64,000 nucleotides of DNA from Megasphaera vaginalis (ex Bordigoni et al. 2020) (GCF_900240295.1 NZ_OEQB01000002.1:248001-312000), one strand, 5' to 3'. Positions 51,110-60,124 are shown, numbered from the stretch's first letter. Numbers and translations: made by a program. Notes: generated by a model from the sequence alone, not told the origin.

Positions 51110-51958
51110 ATGAAAGAGTTTGTGACGGAACATCAATCGCCGTATCTGGATCTATCGGCAGAAGTGACGGAAATTTTATATCGGGGTAAGTCCGATTTTC
51201 AGGATATTCTCGTTGCCGATACGAAGGAGTTCGGCAGAATGCTGGTCTTGGACGGCGTATTTCAGACATCAATTAAAGATGAGTTCATATATCATGAAAG
51301 TATCGTCCATATTCCTCTATTTTTGCATCCCAATCCGAAACACGTCCTTATCATCGGCGGCGGTGACGGCGGCGCTGCTCGTGAAGCAGTACGGCATCCT
51401 GAAGTGGAAACGGTGACGATGGTCGATATCGACGGCAAGGTCATTGAACTGGCAAAAGAATTTTTGCCGGAAATCTCTCGGGCTATGCTGGAAGACGATC
51501 CGAAGTTGACAGTCAAGGTAGGAGACGGCATCGCTTATATGAAACAGTCGAAAAATTATTATGATGTCATTATCGTCGACTGTTCCGATCCTGTCGGTCC
51601 CGGTGAAGGCCTCTTCACCTATGATTTCTATAAAGACACGTACAGTGCGTTGACGGCAGACGGTATTTTTGTGCAGCAGACGGAATCTCCGTTTATGCAT
51701 CAGAAACTGGTCAAAGACGTTTTTTCTTGCGTATCCGATATTTTCCCCGTAACCCGTCTTTATACCGCCTTTATTCCTCTGTATCCGAGCGGCATGCACT
51801 GCTTTACGCTGGGATCGAAGCACTATGATCCCTTGCAATGGACGCCAAGTCGGCGGCGGTCGTTTGCGACCAGATATTATAATGAAGGCATTCAACGCAG
51901 CGCGTTTGTCTTGCCGAACTTTGTTAAAGACTTGTTGTATGGTGCCAAGGCACGGTAA
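51110..51958 (+). CDS. speE: Polyamine aminopropyltransferase (spermidine synthase)
   Basis: 282 residues. It transfers the aminopropyl group of decarboxylated SAM to putrescine or cadaverine. Visible: the N-terminal beta region (YLDLSAEVTEILYRGKSDFQDILV), LVLDGVFQTSIKDEFIYHE, the nucleotide-binding GGGDGGAAREAV, VDIDGKVIELAKEFLPEI, the catalytic VDCSDPVGPGEGLFT and YPSGMHCFTLGSK. GAAGGAGGA precedes ATG 51110; a longer frame from 51068 lacks support. No speD-like gene is nearby, so the source of the aminopropyl donor is outside the window. Confidence 0.95.
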   Translation: MKEFVTEHQSPYLDLSAEVTEILYRGKSDFQDILVADTKEFGRMLVLDGVFQTSIKDEFIYHESIVHIPLFLHPNPKHVLIIGGGDGGAAREAVRHPEVETVTMVDIDGKVIELAKEFLPEISRAMLEDDPKLTVKVGDGIAYMKQSKNYYDVIIVDCSDPVGPGEGLFTYDFYKDTYSALTADGIFVQQTESPFMHQKLVKDVFSCVSDIFPVTRLYTAFIPLYPSGMHCFTLGSKHYDPLQWTPSRRRSFATRYYNEGIQRSAFVLPNFVKDLLYGAKAR

Positions 51959-51966
51959 AAATACCC

Positions 51967-51995
51967 TTGACAGAGTATTTGAATGATGATAGAAT
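51967..51995 (+). promoter_or_regulatory. Promoter of the tRNA cluster
   Basis: TTGACA (51967-51972), 17 bases, TAGAAT (51990-51995), about 60 bases before tRNA-His. Confidence 0.8.
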
Positions 51996-52053
51996 TACCT
52001 ACGTTACCGATAGTCTGTAAGGTTTTGTCTTGCGCATCGGAATATAGGTATAT

Positions 52054-52130
52054 GGCGGGTATGGTGAAGTGGTTAACACGGCGGATTGTGGCTCCGTTAC
52101 GCTAGGGTTCGAGTCCCTATACTCGCCCCA
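52054..52130 (+). tRNA. tRNA-His (anticodon GTG)
   Basis: Acceptor GCGGGTA pairs with TACTCGC, with the extra G-1 encoded opposite discriminator C73, which is specific to tRNA-His. Anticodon loop TTGTGGC gives GTG; T arm TAGGG-TTCGAGT-CCCTA; CCA encoded. Confidence 0.96.
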
Positions 52131-52133
52131 TAC

Positions 52134-52208
52134 AGGGGTATAGCCAAGTGGTAAGGCACCGGACTTTGACTCCGCTATGCGCTGGTTCGAATCCAGCTAC
52201 CCCTGCCA
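52134..52208 (+). tRNA. tRNA-Gln (anticodon TTG)
   Basis: Acceptor AGGGGTA pairs with TACCCCT, discriminator G, CCA encoded. The anticodon loop CTTTGAC gives TTG; T arm GCTGG-TTCGAAT-CCAGC. It starts 3 bases after tRNA-His. Confidence 0.95.
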
Positions 52209-52213
52209 GGTAT

Positions 52214-52289
52214 GATCCACTAGCTCAGTTGGCAGAGCACCTGACTTTTAATCAGGGTGTCCCGAGTTCGAATCTCGGGTGGATCACCA
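52214..52289 (+). tRNA. tRNA-Lys (anticodon TTT)
   Basis: Acceptor GATCCAC pairs with GTGGATC, discriminator A, CCA encoded. D arm TAGCTCAGTTGGCAGAGC, anticodon loop CTTTTAA (TTT), T arm CCGAG-TTCGAAT-CTCGG. Last of the three-tRNA cluster. Confidence 0.97.
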
Positions 52290-52295
52290 ATACGG

Positions 52296-52332
52296 GAAGA
52301 GGATGACCGTGATGACGGCGTTCTCTTCTTTT
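52296..52332 (+). terminator. Terminator of the tRNA cluster
   Basis: AAGAG...CTCTT with an inner CCGT-GATG-ACGG hairpin, followed by TTTT, starting 7 bases after tRNA-Lys. Confidence 0.65.
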
Positions 52333-52361
52333 GCTTTTCTGCCCCGTTTTCGATACGAAAG

Positions 52362-52402
52362 AACAACAGGCTGTGCCGACGGCACAGCCTGTTGTTTTTT
52401 AT
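52362..52402 (-). terminator. Strong terminator between the tRNAs and the antiporter (bidirectional)
   Basis: AACAACAGGCTGTGCC and GGCACAGCCTGTTGTT form a 16-bp perfect stem with a three-base loop and a T run on the plus strand; it lies just past the stop of the minus-strand antiporter gene. Confidence 0.85.
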
Positions 52403-52404
52403 TT

Positions 52405-53850
52405 TCATAAGAAAAAGACGAGCATGTCAATGATAAACGTTGGAATCAGAATTGCACAGGACCAACCCATGTAACCGAAAAAGCTGGGCATCTTAATGCC
52501 GTTTTCTTCAGCAATTGATTTTACCATGAAGTTCGGTGCATTGCCGATGTACGTATTGGCTCCCATGAAAACGGCGCCGGCAGAAATCGCTTCCAGCATC
52601 GGCACGGCGACGGTACCGACTGTGGTCGCAATGCCCGATGTTGCTCCCAAAGCGCCGGCAGTCTGCAGAAATACCAAATATGTCGGCGTATTATCCAAAA
52701 AGGATGATAACGCGCCGGCGGCCCAAAACATTTGCCACGGCTGATTGAGACCGAGCTCCGCTCCGTGCGTCTTCAAGAAGATCAAAGCCGGAATCATGGT
52801 GATGAAAATACCGATGAATAGTTTGGCGACTTCAAGGATCGGCGCATGAGAGAAACTGTTTAGTTCCCGCGTGGATTGTTTCGTCATTTTTAACGATAAG
52901 AAGGATGCTGCAAGGATAATGATAATTTCGACCAATGTTGCGTAGGGGAAAATGATTTCGTCAAAAACGGGAATACCGGCGCCGTCAGCGAAGGCCGGAA
53001 TCATTTTCGGTAAGACACCGTTGGCAACGACACCGATGATGATCATAAAGATGAAGATGAAGTTGTACAAGCCTTCAATGCGGATCGGTTCTCTTACTTC
53101 TTCCGCCAACTCGTCAATGGGATAACGACCTTCGGCCAATTCTTTTTTGTAGTAGTGCCTGTCAATAAAATAGAAAAGGGCGAAAAGCAGGATCATATTA
53201 AAGACTAAAATGGGGAAAAGGTTAAATGTCCAGGTGAACGGAACGCCGCGCTGGAAGCCCATGAAAAGAGGCGGATCGCCAAGGGGCGTTAAACAGCCGC
53301 CGATGTTGGCGACCAGGAAGATGAAGAAGACGACTATATGCACTTTATATTTTCGCCATTCGTTGGCACGGATCAATGGACGGATCATGACCATTGCGGC
53401 GCCGGTCGTGCCGATCCAGCTGGCTAAAATTGTACCGATAAAGAGCAGCGCTGCGTTGACCCTGGTCGTTCCGGCCAGCGTTCCTTTGACGGCAATGCCG
53501 CCGGCAGCGGCAAAGAGGCCGAAAAGAAGAACGATGAAGGGAATGTAGTCCAACAGCACCGATTCCAGGAGCCGGAACCAGGCTTCGCTGAGTCCGTAAG
53601 CGATAGCAAAAGGGACAAGGAAGACGAGGGACCAGCCCAGAGCGACCAGAAGCATGTTTTTTCCCCACCAGTCCGGTTTTACGAGAGGAATAATGGCAAT
53701 AGAAAGCAACATACCGACAAAGGGGATGATGCTCCAGAGCGGCAGGGTCTGGTTGACCAGATGATGCGTACCTTCATCGGCAAACACTGCGGGGATACAG
53801 CAGAGAAGGACCGTTAAGGTACAAATGAGTGTGCGAATGTTGTTCTTCAT
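52405..53850 (-). CDS. NhaD-type Na+/H+ antiporter
   Basis: 481 residues with a cleavable-looking signal (cut near VFA-DE) followed by about twelve membrane helices. It belongs to the ion transporter superfamily; GGIAVKGTLAGTTRVNAALLFIGTILASWIGTTGAAMVMIRPLIRAN (pattern only: GTTGAAMVMIRP) and NIGGCLTPLGDPPLFMGF match NhaD/YcaO-neighbour sodium:proton antiporters, as does SSFLDNTPTYLVFL. It would expel Na+ in exchange for H+. ATG 53850 lies 5 bases after AAAGGTGG; an upstream GTG at 53859 overlaps that site. Confidence 0.87.
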   Translation of the reverse strand: MKNNIRTLICTLTVLLCCIPAVFADEGTHHLVNQTLPLWSIIPFVGMLLSIAIIPLVKPDWWGKNMLLVALGWSLVFLVPFAIAYGLSEAWFRLLESVLLDYIPFIVLLFGLFAAAGGIAVKGTLAGTTRVNAALLFIGTILASWIGTTGAAMVMIRPLIRANEWRKYKVHIVVFFIFLVANIGGCLTPLGDPPLFMGFQRGVPFTWTFNLFPILVFNMILLFALFYFIDRHYYKKELAEGRYPIDELAEEVREPIRIEGLYNFIFIFMIIIGVVANGVLPKMIPAFADGAGIPVFDEIIFPYATLVEIIIILAASFLSLKMTKQSTRELNSFSHAPILEVAKLFIGIFITMIPALIFLKTHGAELGLNQPWQMFWAAGALSSFLDNTPTYLVFLQTAGALGATSGIATTVGTVAVPMLEAISAGAVFMGANTYIGNAPNFMVKSIAEENGIKMPSFFGYMGWSCAILIPTFIIDMLVFFL

Positions 53851-53880
53851 GAAAACCACCTTTCTTGTAACACTAGGGAA

Positions 53881-53909
53881 ATTATAGAAGGAACTGATCC
53901 GGTTGTAAA
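53881..53909 (-). promoter_or_regulatory. Promoter of the NhaD-type antiporter
   Basis: On the minus strand TTTACA (53904-53909), 17 bases, TATAAT (53881-53886), 30 bases before the start. Confidence 0.75.
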
Positions 53910-54263
53910 GAGAACGGAGCCGGAATCCGGTGAAAAGCCGCGTTGGCAGAAATGAGAATAACCGGTCGATATGTAAAATGCATTGTTGCTTTGTTTATAT
54001 TGAATAATCAAGAACAGTATATCACAGTGAGCGTAAAGATTACACTGTCAGTTTGCAATTATCCTTAAAAGGAAGACAGGCGGTAAAAAGAGGGATGATC
54101 GTTTCAGGGGCCTGTTATCCTGTTGAAATAACGGTATCATTTTTTGTAAAAACTGTAAATTTGTAAAATCGGATAAATTACCGGCAGTATAAAGAAGGAT
54201 ATTTCAACTTCAGTATAGAATATTATTAATATCACGAAAAAGGTGCACGAGGAGGGATTCATT
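53910..54263. other. Gene-free divergent region
   Basis: AT-rich, no credible coding frame. Short palindromes (CCGGAATCCGG near 53930, TCCTTAAAAGGA near 54062) and a TATAGAAT-like box near 54215 that could serve the stress-protein gene; no other structure recognised. Confidence 0.45.
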
Positions 54264-54710
54264 ATGAAACAATATAAAAATATCATTGTGCCGACTGACG
54301 GTTCCGAAAATTCCAGACGGGCATTGGAACATGCCGTAACGATTGCATCCGTTTTGGGAGCGACGATTACGTTGGTTTATGTTGCGAATATTGTTTCCGT
54401 TATTTCCAATTTTGATCAAATACCGAATGCCAGCGGTTATGTAACCGAACAGGTAGCGCTGGACATGGAGGAAGAAGGAAAGAATGTTTTGGATGACTGC
54501 GCCAAAGCGATTCCGCAGAATATAGAAGTAAAGACCGTTTTTGAAGTAGGATCTCCGGGGCCGGCAATTTTATCCGTTGCCAAAAAGTATAATGCCGATC
54601 TGATCGTTATGGGCAGTCGCGGTTTGGGGCCGTTAAAGGGACTGTTTATGGGCTCTGTCAGCAGTTTTGTTGTCACTCATTCCTTATGTCCTGCCATGAT
54701 CGTTAAATAA
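54264..54710 (+). CDS. Universal stress protein (UspA family)
   Basis: 148 residues, standard length. It starts MKQYKNIIVPTDGSENSRRALEHA and ends with the ATP-binding motif GSRGLGPLKGLFMGSVSSFVV (G-2x-G-9x-G-S), so it is of the ATP-binding UspFG-like class. USPs bind ATP and help survival during growth arrest. GGAGGG precedes ATG 54264. It has its own terminator and stands alone. Confidence 0.95.
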   Translation: MKQYKNIIVPTDGSENSRRALEHAVTIASVLGATITLVYVANIVSVISNFDQIPNASGYVTEQVALDMEEEGKNVLDDCAKAIPQNIEVKTVFEVGSPGPAILSVAKKYNADLIVMGSRGLGPLKGLFMGSVSSFVVTHSLCPAMIVK

Positions 54711-54721
54711 TTTAAGCTTAT

Positions 54722-54757
54722 AAAAAGGTCTCTCCCGATAGAGGAGAGACCTTTTTA
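54722..54757 (+). terminator. Terminator of the stress-protein gene
   Basis: AAAAAGGTCTCTCC and GGAGAGACCTTTTT pair around CGATAGA with T run, about 12 bases after the stop. Confidence 0.9.
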
Positions 54758-54857
54758 GTATGGGATTTGCCGGTTTTATGATATACTGATATAAGCAAAT
54801 TTGTATAAATTTTTGGAAATTATGGAGACGGTTTATTTGCCTGGAGGGTATGGCATC

Positions 54858-56576
54858 ATGACGAATAAACAGAAAGCACGATCGGAACGTCGCATTGAGG
54901 AATGGGCTTCCCGTGGCTGGCTTACATCTGAAGGAGAAAAGCAGCTTCGCCATCAAATGATGGAAGAGATTCAACCGATGGTTGGCATGGCTCTTTCTTT
55001 ACATGTTATCATCGGGATCATCAGCATTCTTTTGGCCGGCGTGATCGGGGCATGGGCCATTGCCGAGTTTTGGGCTCATTTCACACCGGGCATCCGCTTG
55101 GTACTGGCGGCCGTTCTTTTGGCGTTATCGCAGGTCGGAGCGGCGGTTCTGCTGCTGCAGGGACAACAGGGGGCTCTGCGGGGAGAAATCGGTTCCGTCG
55201 TCCATTACCTGTTTCTTTTTGTAGCCTTTGCAATCGTTAAGCAAACGTTTTATGTGGGTTGGGATGCACCGTCATACATAGCCCTTTGCGCTGTTTTGGG
55301 ACTGCCTGCCGTGTATTTGCTTCGCGCGGCGGCAGGGGTATTGGTGTATTGTCTGTCCGTATTGGCGTGGGTTTCTCTAAGTGGCTTTGTCGATGCACCT
55401 GGCGGCGTCGGGTTTATGTGGTTTCTGTTGCTTTTGCCGCTGCCGCTTTATGGCGTTTTTATGAAGCAAGGGGATGAACTGCGTCTTTCCGTTTTCTCTT
55501 GGCTCATGACTATTACACTGTATACGTCATTCGGCATAGCGATGATAACGGAAGAATATATTCCCTTTTTGCTGTTAGCGTCGCTGGCTGTGACTATGAT
55601 GCTTATTGGATATTCTATCGATATTCACAAAGCGTACGGGGTGCCGTTTCGTTGGTTCGGGCGTTTTGCCGCCGCCGGATCGTTGCTGCTTTCTTGTTTG
55701 CCCCCTGTTTGGAACGGCATTGCCGCCATTGAAGGGTTTCATTGGACAATGACGGCAATGGTGTTGGCTCTTTTTGCCGTAATGATCGGGTTGTTGGCCA
55801 AAGAGGTGAAAAAGGTTCTTTGGAGCCCGCTGTTATATGTCGTGATTCCGCTGCTTTTAGGCGGCGAGACACTATTGGTGCGCAGCGGCATTTATTCGTC
55901 GCTGCCGTTGTTGCTGTCCGCGGTATATGCGATTTTTATCGGAGGATATGAGCTTCTTCAAGGCTTGAAACCGGGCCATCTGGGGCATCTTCGCTTCGGC
56001 ATCATCGTATTGGTCCTTTTAGTCTGCGCAATTTCGGCAGGCGGTGTATTTTCACCGGCCGTACTTGTTGTAACTGCGGCCGTATTATTTCTTTTGTTTA
56101 TTCAAGGAAGACGGCTGATGCGGAAAAAAGGAAAGAGCGGGCGTTCGTTGAATGTGACGAAAACGGTTACGTCTGTGCGAAAAGAAAAGAAACGGGCTGC
56201 CGTACATGAGCGGGATGGAGAAACGGGCGTGTCAGCGACGCAAGAGGAAGCGCCGTCTTGGATGCAATTGGATGATGGGGCTTCGGTAAACATGACGGCT
56301 GTCGACACGGTAATACCGAGAAAAACAGAAAGTTCTCTTTTTGTAGAACCCGTATTTCATTCTCCCGAAGATATTCCCGCAGGCGGTTCAGGTGTTTTTT
56401 CGCAAAGCAGCTCACGGGATGAACGGAAAAAGGCCGAACCATCGCCGTGGAGCGCATCTTCCGCGGCAACACCGGCTGGCGGTGCAACGTCGCCTTGGAC
56501 GAATAGCGGCGTTGCGCCGAAGCGGGAAAAGGTGTTCAGTCATTCACCGTGGTCGCAGGAAGGAGAGCGACGATAA
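54858..56576 (+). CDS. DUF2157 multi-pass membrane protein
   Basis: 572 residues. A charged N-terminal stretch (RRIEEWASRGWLTSEGEKQLRHQM), the DUF2157 opening, is followed by about thirteen or fourteen membrane helices (residues 45-425) and a long hydrophilic, proline- and serine-rich tail (about 430-572). The function of the family is unknown. GGAGGG is 9 bases before ATG 54858. A possible promoter is TTGCCG (54767-54772) with TATAAG (54790-54795). Its stop overlaps the next start (TAATG). Confidence 0.82.
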   Translation: MTNKQKARSERRIEEWASRGWLTSEGEKQLRHQMMEEIQPMVGMALSLHVIIGIISILLAGVIGAWAIAEFWAHFTPGIRLVLAAVLLALSQVGAAVLLLQGQQGALRGEIGSVVHYLFLFVAFAIVKQTFYVGWDAPSYIALCAVLGLPAVYLLRAAAGVLVYCLSVLAWVSLSGFVDAPGGVGFMWFLLLLPLPLYGVFMKQGDELRLSVFSWLMTITLYTSFGIAMITEEYIPFLLLASLAVTMMLIGYSIDIHKAYGVPFRWFGRFAAAGSLLLSCLPPVWNGIAAIEGFHWTMTAMVLALFAVMIGLLAKEVKKVLWSPLLYVVIPLLLGGETLLVRSGIYSSLPLLLSAVYAIFIGGYELLQGLKPGHLGHLRFGIIVLVLLVCAISAGGVFSPAVLVVTAAVLFLLFIQGRRLMRKKGKSGRSLNVTKTVTSVRKEKKRAAVHERDGETGVSATQEEAPSWMQLDDGASVNMTAVDTVIPRKTESSLFVEPVFHSPEDIPAGGSGVFSQSSSRDERKKAEPSPWSASSAATPAGGATSPWTNSGVAPKREKVFSHSPWSQEGERR

Positions 56577-57235
56577 TGAAAGGAGTAACGGAATTCTTCA
56601 ATCGCACGGTCATGCTGGGGCTCTGCCTTTTCGTCGTCATCGTGCAAATGGGAATGCTTTTTTATTTCAGTTGGCGTTATTATAATATTTCCGTTGACGG
56701 AATTCCCTATCAGTGGCGGTGCTTACCGCGCCTGGAAACGGGACCGTTCGGTACCGACTATATTCATGTCATCTTTCCTGAGGATACGACGGCATGGCTT
56801 GACGACGTGCCGCCGGCAGAAGGGCAGACGATTTATGTCACCATTTCCCGGGATGCGGCCGGCTTGATGGAGATACAAGGCGCTTCCGCGTCTAAACCGT
56901 CTCAACGTAATGCTGATTATATGGAAGCGACGGCTGTTGCCTTTGACGGCAGCACGATTCAGTTTCAAGTTCCTTTCGATCGCTATCGCATAGCTGCAGA
57001 TAAGCGCGACGGCATCTATGATATTAACGCGTCCGACAGTGTTATTGCCAGCATCCGCATCAAGCGCGGCAAAGGCGTTGTCGAAGGGGTGTATGTCAAC
57101 GGTGTGCCGTTGGAATCATGCAGCAGCGGAGCAGCCGTCGAAGCGACGCGGCGCGGTAAGCAGCCGGCTCAGAGTAAAGGGCAGCAGATTCGCATTGTCG
57201 AACCCGGCATGGTACCGCCGCAGGACGAATCTTAA
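56576..57235 (+). CDS. GDYXXLXY-like membrane-anchored protein
   Basis: 219 residues. One N-terminal membrane helix (about residues 12-32) then a soluble exported domain. The layout resembles GDYXXLXY proteins, usually found right after DUF2157 genes: the motif is seen only in diverged form (GTDYIHVIF), followed by VTISRDAAG and FDRYRIAADK where members have a Glu-Arg-Tyr segment. Function unknown. GGAGAG lies upstream of ATG 56576, within the end of the DUF2157 gene. Confidence 0.65.
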   Translation: MKGVTEFFNRTVMLGLCLFVVIVQMGMLFYFSWRYYNISVDGIPYQWRCLPRLETGPFGTDYIHVIFPEDTTAWLDDVPPAEGQTIYVTISRDAAGLMEIQGASASKPSQRNADYMEATAVAFDGSTIQFQVPFDRYRIAADKRDGIYDINASDSVIASIRIKRGKGVVEGVYVNGVPLESCSSGAAVEATRRGKQPAQSKGQQIRIVEPGMVPPQDES

Positions 57236-57258
57236 CTGGTGAGGAGGTGATAGCGTAT

Positions 57259-58506
57259 ATGAAGAGATCTTGGCAGATAGCGGTGTCGTTTGTATTAATC
57301 CTGGCTTTTCTGCTGTTGTCCGGCTTTCGGGCACAGACGATTATCCATGATGACGGCAGTGAAACGCAGGATATTTTGAAAGTTTCCGACAGCGACAGCG
57401 GGCAGAAAGCGCTGCGCGATGATGCTGATGATTTTCAAAAACGTGATTATATGATCATGGATTACAGCAACAGCAACGGAGAAGGCTTTCGCGCCATGAA
57501 AACGATTACGACGGAAAATGCGAACCGCAGCTCTATTGACAAAATCGTTCACAGAACGCACGACGGTTTGATTTGTACGATGTATTACATTGATTATCTG
57601 TATACCGATAGCAGCATGAGTCGGCTCCAACTGGGACGGCCGACGGCGGAAGACGGCAGCGATCTGGAATACAGCGTTTCTTTTCCTTCCGGTGCGCAGG
57701 TAAAGAGTAACAGTACGACTAGTGATCAGCAGAGCAGTACCTATACGTGGAAACTTAGTAATACTCAAAATGCCCGGCTTCAGTTGCAGGCAACGGTTTG
57801 GCATAAGTTAACGATTTACGGCCTTTTATTTTTCATTATATTGTTTGTTTGTATCGTATTGGTGATGGAACACCGCCGTCGGAACATGATCAGCTGGAAG
57901 CAGGCGTCGCGCATGCGGACGGTGGAGATCTTTTTGCTCTTGGTGCCGGTATTCATTTTAGGGTACATGGCGTATGATTATTATGCCGGTACGCATATTA
58001 CGTCGTCGACTTTGCAGTCAGTGGCACAGCAACAGGAAGAAGAGAAACGATTGCAGCAGGAAGAAGAACGAAAAGCGAAGGAAGAAGAATCACAGCGGCA
58101 GCGCGAAAAGGAAATCACCATGTCCAAGGTACGGAGTAAGTCACTGGAACTGTCGGCGTCGTTGCGGGAGCTGAATCGGCGCTATGAAGCAGGGAAGCTC
58201 AGTCGTGCCGAAGCGCGGAACGAAGCGGCTTCGTTGGCCGATCAGGCGCGAGCTCTTTTACAGGATAATCAAGGTAAGATTTCCGAAGCAGACAGCGGGG
58301 CGCTGGAAGAATTGGTGCAGCGTATTGTGGATGAGGCGAATACGATCGCTTCAAAGGACGTCAAGAAAGTGGAGAAGAAGGTACAGCCGAAGGTGACGAA
58401 TCGCAGCAAGTCCGCCGGTTCGAATGATCAGAGCGGCAGCCGTGATACCGATGACAACTCGAGCGGCAATGACACAACGCAGCCGGCAAAGGGAAAAGAA
58501 AAATAG
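57259..58506 (+). CDS. Membrane protein with exported domain and cytoplasmic coiled coil
   Basis: 415 residues. An N-terminal signal or anchor helix (about 6-22), an exported domain (HDDGSETQDILKV, about 30-180), two membrane helices (about 188-208 and 227-245) and a long charged coiled coil (QQEEEKRLQQEEERKAKEEE) to the tail rich in Ser, Asp and Gly. No family recognised; the HDDGS opening recalls DUF3153-like exported domains. ATG 57259 is 9 bases after GAGGAGGTGA; the GTG at 57247 is inside that site. Third gene of the DUF2157 unit. Confidence 0.72.
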   Translation: MKRSWQIAVSFVLILAFLLLSGFRAQTIIHDDGSETQDILKVSDSDSGQKALRDDADDFQKRDYMIMDYSNSNGEGFRAMKTITTENANRSSIDKIVHRTHDGLICTMYYIDYLYTDSSMSRLQLGRPTAEDGSDLEYSVSFPSGAQVKSNSTTSDQQSSTYTWKLSNTQNARLQLQATVWHKLTIYGLLFFIILFVCIVLVMEHRRRNMISWKQASRMRTVEIFLLLVPVFILGYMAYDYYAGTHITSSTLQSVAQQQEEEKRLQQEEERKAKEEESQRQREKEITMSKVRSKSLELSASLRELNRRYEAGKLSRAEARNEAASLADQARALLQDNQGKISEADSGALEELVQRIVDEANTIASKDVKKVEKKVQPKVTNRSKSAGSNDQSGSRDTDDNSSGNDTTQPAKGKEK

Positions 58507-58529
58507 TCTGGCGTAACGTTGGTTTCATA

Positions 58530-58558
58530 TTAACAAATTAAAAAAAAGATGATACAAT
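58530..58558 (+). promoter_or_regulatory. Promoter of the flavodiiron gene
   Basis: TTAACA (58530-58535), 17 bases, TACAAT (58553-58558), about 68 bases before the start. Confidence 0.75.
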
Positions 58559-58625
58559 AAAAAAAGCGGGTATCAGGTAACGTAGCAGATGTCGTGTAGA
58601 TATTACAGAGGAGGTATTTGGAAGC

Positions 58626-59861
58626 ATGCATTGTGTACAAGAAATTAAAAACGGTATTTATTGGGTAGGCTGCAACGATTTCGGCACCCAAATGTTTGAA
58701 CGGGTTCTGCCGATTCCGGAAGGTGTTTCCTATATTACGTATTTTATCGACGATGAGAAGACTTGTCTTCTCGATTCAATGGATAAAAGCTGCCGCGACG
58801 AGTTTTTGGAAAATGTGGAATACTTGCTGCACGGGAGAAAGTTGGACTATTTTGTCATTCAACACATGGAGCCGGATCATGCGAGTTCTGCGCTGGCGTT
58901 GATTGAAAAATATCCCGATGTCAAGATCATCGGTCAAGCCCAGACTTTTCAACTCTTTGAACAGTTCTATCGTCATCCTATGCCGGATAACTACATACCG
59001 ATCAAAGACGGCGACCAATTAAAGCTGGGTAAGCATGTTCTTCAATTTATCAAGGCGCCGATGGTTCATTGGCCTGAAGTGTTCATGTCCTACGATCTGA
59101 CAGATAAATTTTTGTTTACGGCCGATGCTTTCGGTATGTTCGGTACTGTCGGCAACATCTTTGCCGATCAAGTCGATTTTGATGAATATTACCTTGATCC
59201 GGCCCGCCGTTACTATGTAAATATTGTCGGAAAATATGGCGTTCAGGTCATGAATGTGCTGAAAAAAGCTGCGGCTTTGCAAATTGATTGCCTTTGCCCT
59301 ATTCACGGACTCGTTTTCCGCACTCCTGAAACGATTAAGTATATTATTGATAAATACCTTCATTGGGCTCAGTATCAGCCGGAGAAAAAAGGCGTTCTCA
59401 TTGCTTTTGCGTCAATTTACGGAAATACGGCCCGTGCCGTGAATGTCTTGGCGCAGAAATTGAGCGAACGGGGCGTGCGGAACATTCATCTCTATGACGT
59501 ATCCAAAACCCATCCGTCTTTTATTTCGGCCAAGGCGTGGGAATACAGTCATCTGGTGCTGGCTGCGCCGACATATAATTTGAACCTGTACCTGCCTATG
59601 GAAAATTTGCTGCATGATATGAGCACGCTTCTCTTCCAGAATCGAAAAATCGCAGTATTGGGTTGTCATAGCTGGCGTTCTGTGGCGCATAAGGAAATGA
59701 TGAACTATGTCGAAAACGTTTTCAAGAATTGTGAACTTTTCCCGACAACGATTGATATGAGGTCGTCGCTCCAGGACAATGAAGAATGTGTTATTGAGTC
59801 TATGGCTGATGAAATTTCCGAAGATTACAAAGCATATCCCGACCCGGATACCTTGGTATAA
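58626..59861 (+). CDS. Flavodiiron protein (FprA family, O2/NO reductase)
   Basis: 411 residues, class A two-domain form. It detoxifies oxygen to water or nitric oxide to N2O in the cytoplasm of anaerobes. The metallo-lactamase domain has the diiron ligands H80-x-E82-x-D84-H85, H148, D167 and H227; the flavodoxin domain (from about residue 252) starts FASIYGNTARAV for FMN and has APTYNLNLYLP. All ligands are intact. GAGGAGG precedes ATG 58626. Single-gene unit with a strong promoter and terminator. The electron donor (rubredoxin or similar) is not in the window. Confidence 0.94.
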   Translation: MHCVQEIKNGIYWVGCNDFGTQMFERVLPIPEGVSYITYFIDDEKTCLLDSMDKSCRDEFLENVEYLLHGRKLDYFVIQHMEPDHASSALALIEKYPDVKIIGQAQTFQLFEQFYRHPMPDNYIPIKDGDQLKLGKHVLQFIKAPMVHWPEVFMSYDLTDKFLFTADAFGMFGTVGNIFADQVDFDEYYLDPARRYYVNIVGKYGVQVMNVLKKAAALQIDCLCPIHGLVFRTPETIKYIIDKYLHWAQYQPEKKGVLIAFASIYGNTARAVNVLAQKLSERGVRNIHLYDVSKTHPSFISAKAWEYSHLVLAAPTYNLNLYLPMENLLHDMSTLLFQNRKIAVLGCHSWRSVAHKEMMNYVENVFKNCELFPTTIDMRSSLQDNEECVIESMADEISEDYKAYPDPDTLV

Positions 59862-59898
59862 TATAGAAAGACTGCCCTTTAGGGCAGTCTTTCTATAT
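59861..59898 (+). terminator. Terminator of the flavodiiron gene
   Basis: ATATAGAAAGACTGCCC (59861-59877) and GGGCAGTCTTTCTATAT (59882-59898) form a perfect 17-bp stem with a four-base loop that begins at the last base of the stop codon. Confidence 0.85.
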
Positions 59899-59965
59899 TA
59901 CGGACAGCCTTTTCGATTGTTGCCGGCAATGTTATAATAAGGAAACGGAATGTTGAGGAGGCGAT

Positions 59966-60124
59966 ATGATGATCATCCGTGATAATACGGCCAAGAGCGG
60001 CGATGCTCATAAGGAAAGTGAAGTCAGGAATACAGGAGAAGAATTGAATCTGGACTTAGGACGCCCCATGACGGAAGAGGAAGAAAAAATTTTTGCCAAG
60101 TTGAAAGAAGGCCTCGGACTGTAG
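59966..60124 (+). CDS. Small orphan protein, 52 codons
   Basis: An open frame ATGATG...TAG of 52 residues, mostly charged (IIRDNTAKSGDAHKESEVRN ... MTEEEEKIFAKLKEGLGL). It has GAGGAGG 3 to 5 bases before the start, a TATAAT at 59933-59938 upstream, and a clear terminator after it. The acidic amphipathic C-terminal helix looks like a protein-binding tail. No family recognised. Its own signals make it credible as a gene though short. Confidence 0.6.
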   Translation: MMIIRDNTAKSGDAHKESEVRNTGEELNLDLGRPMTEEEEKIFAKLKEGLGL

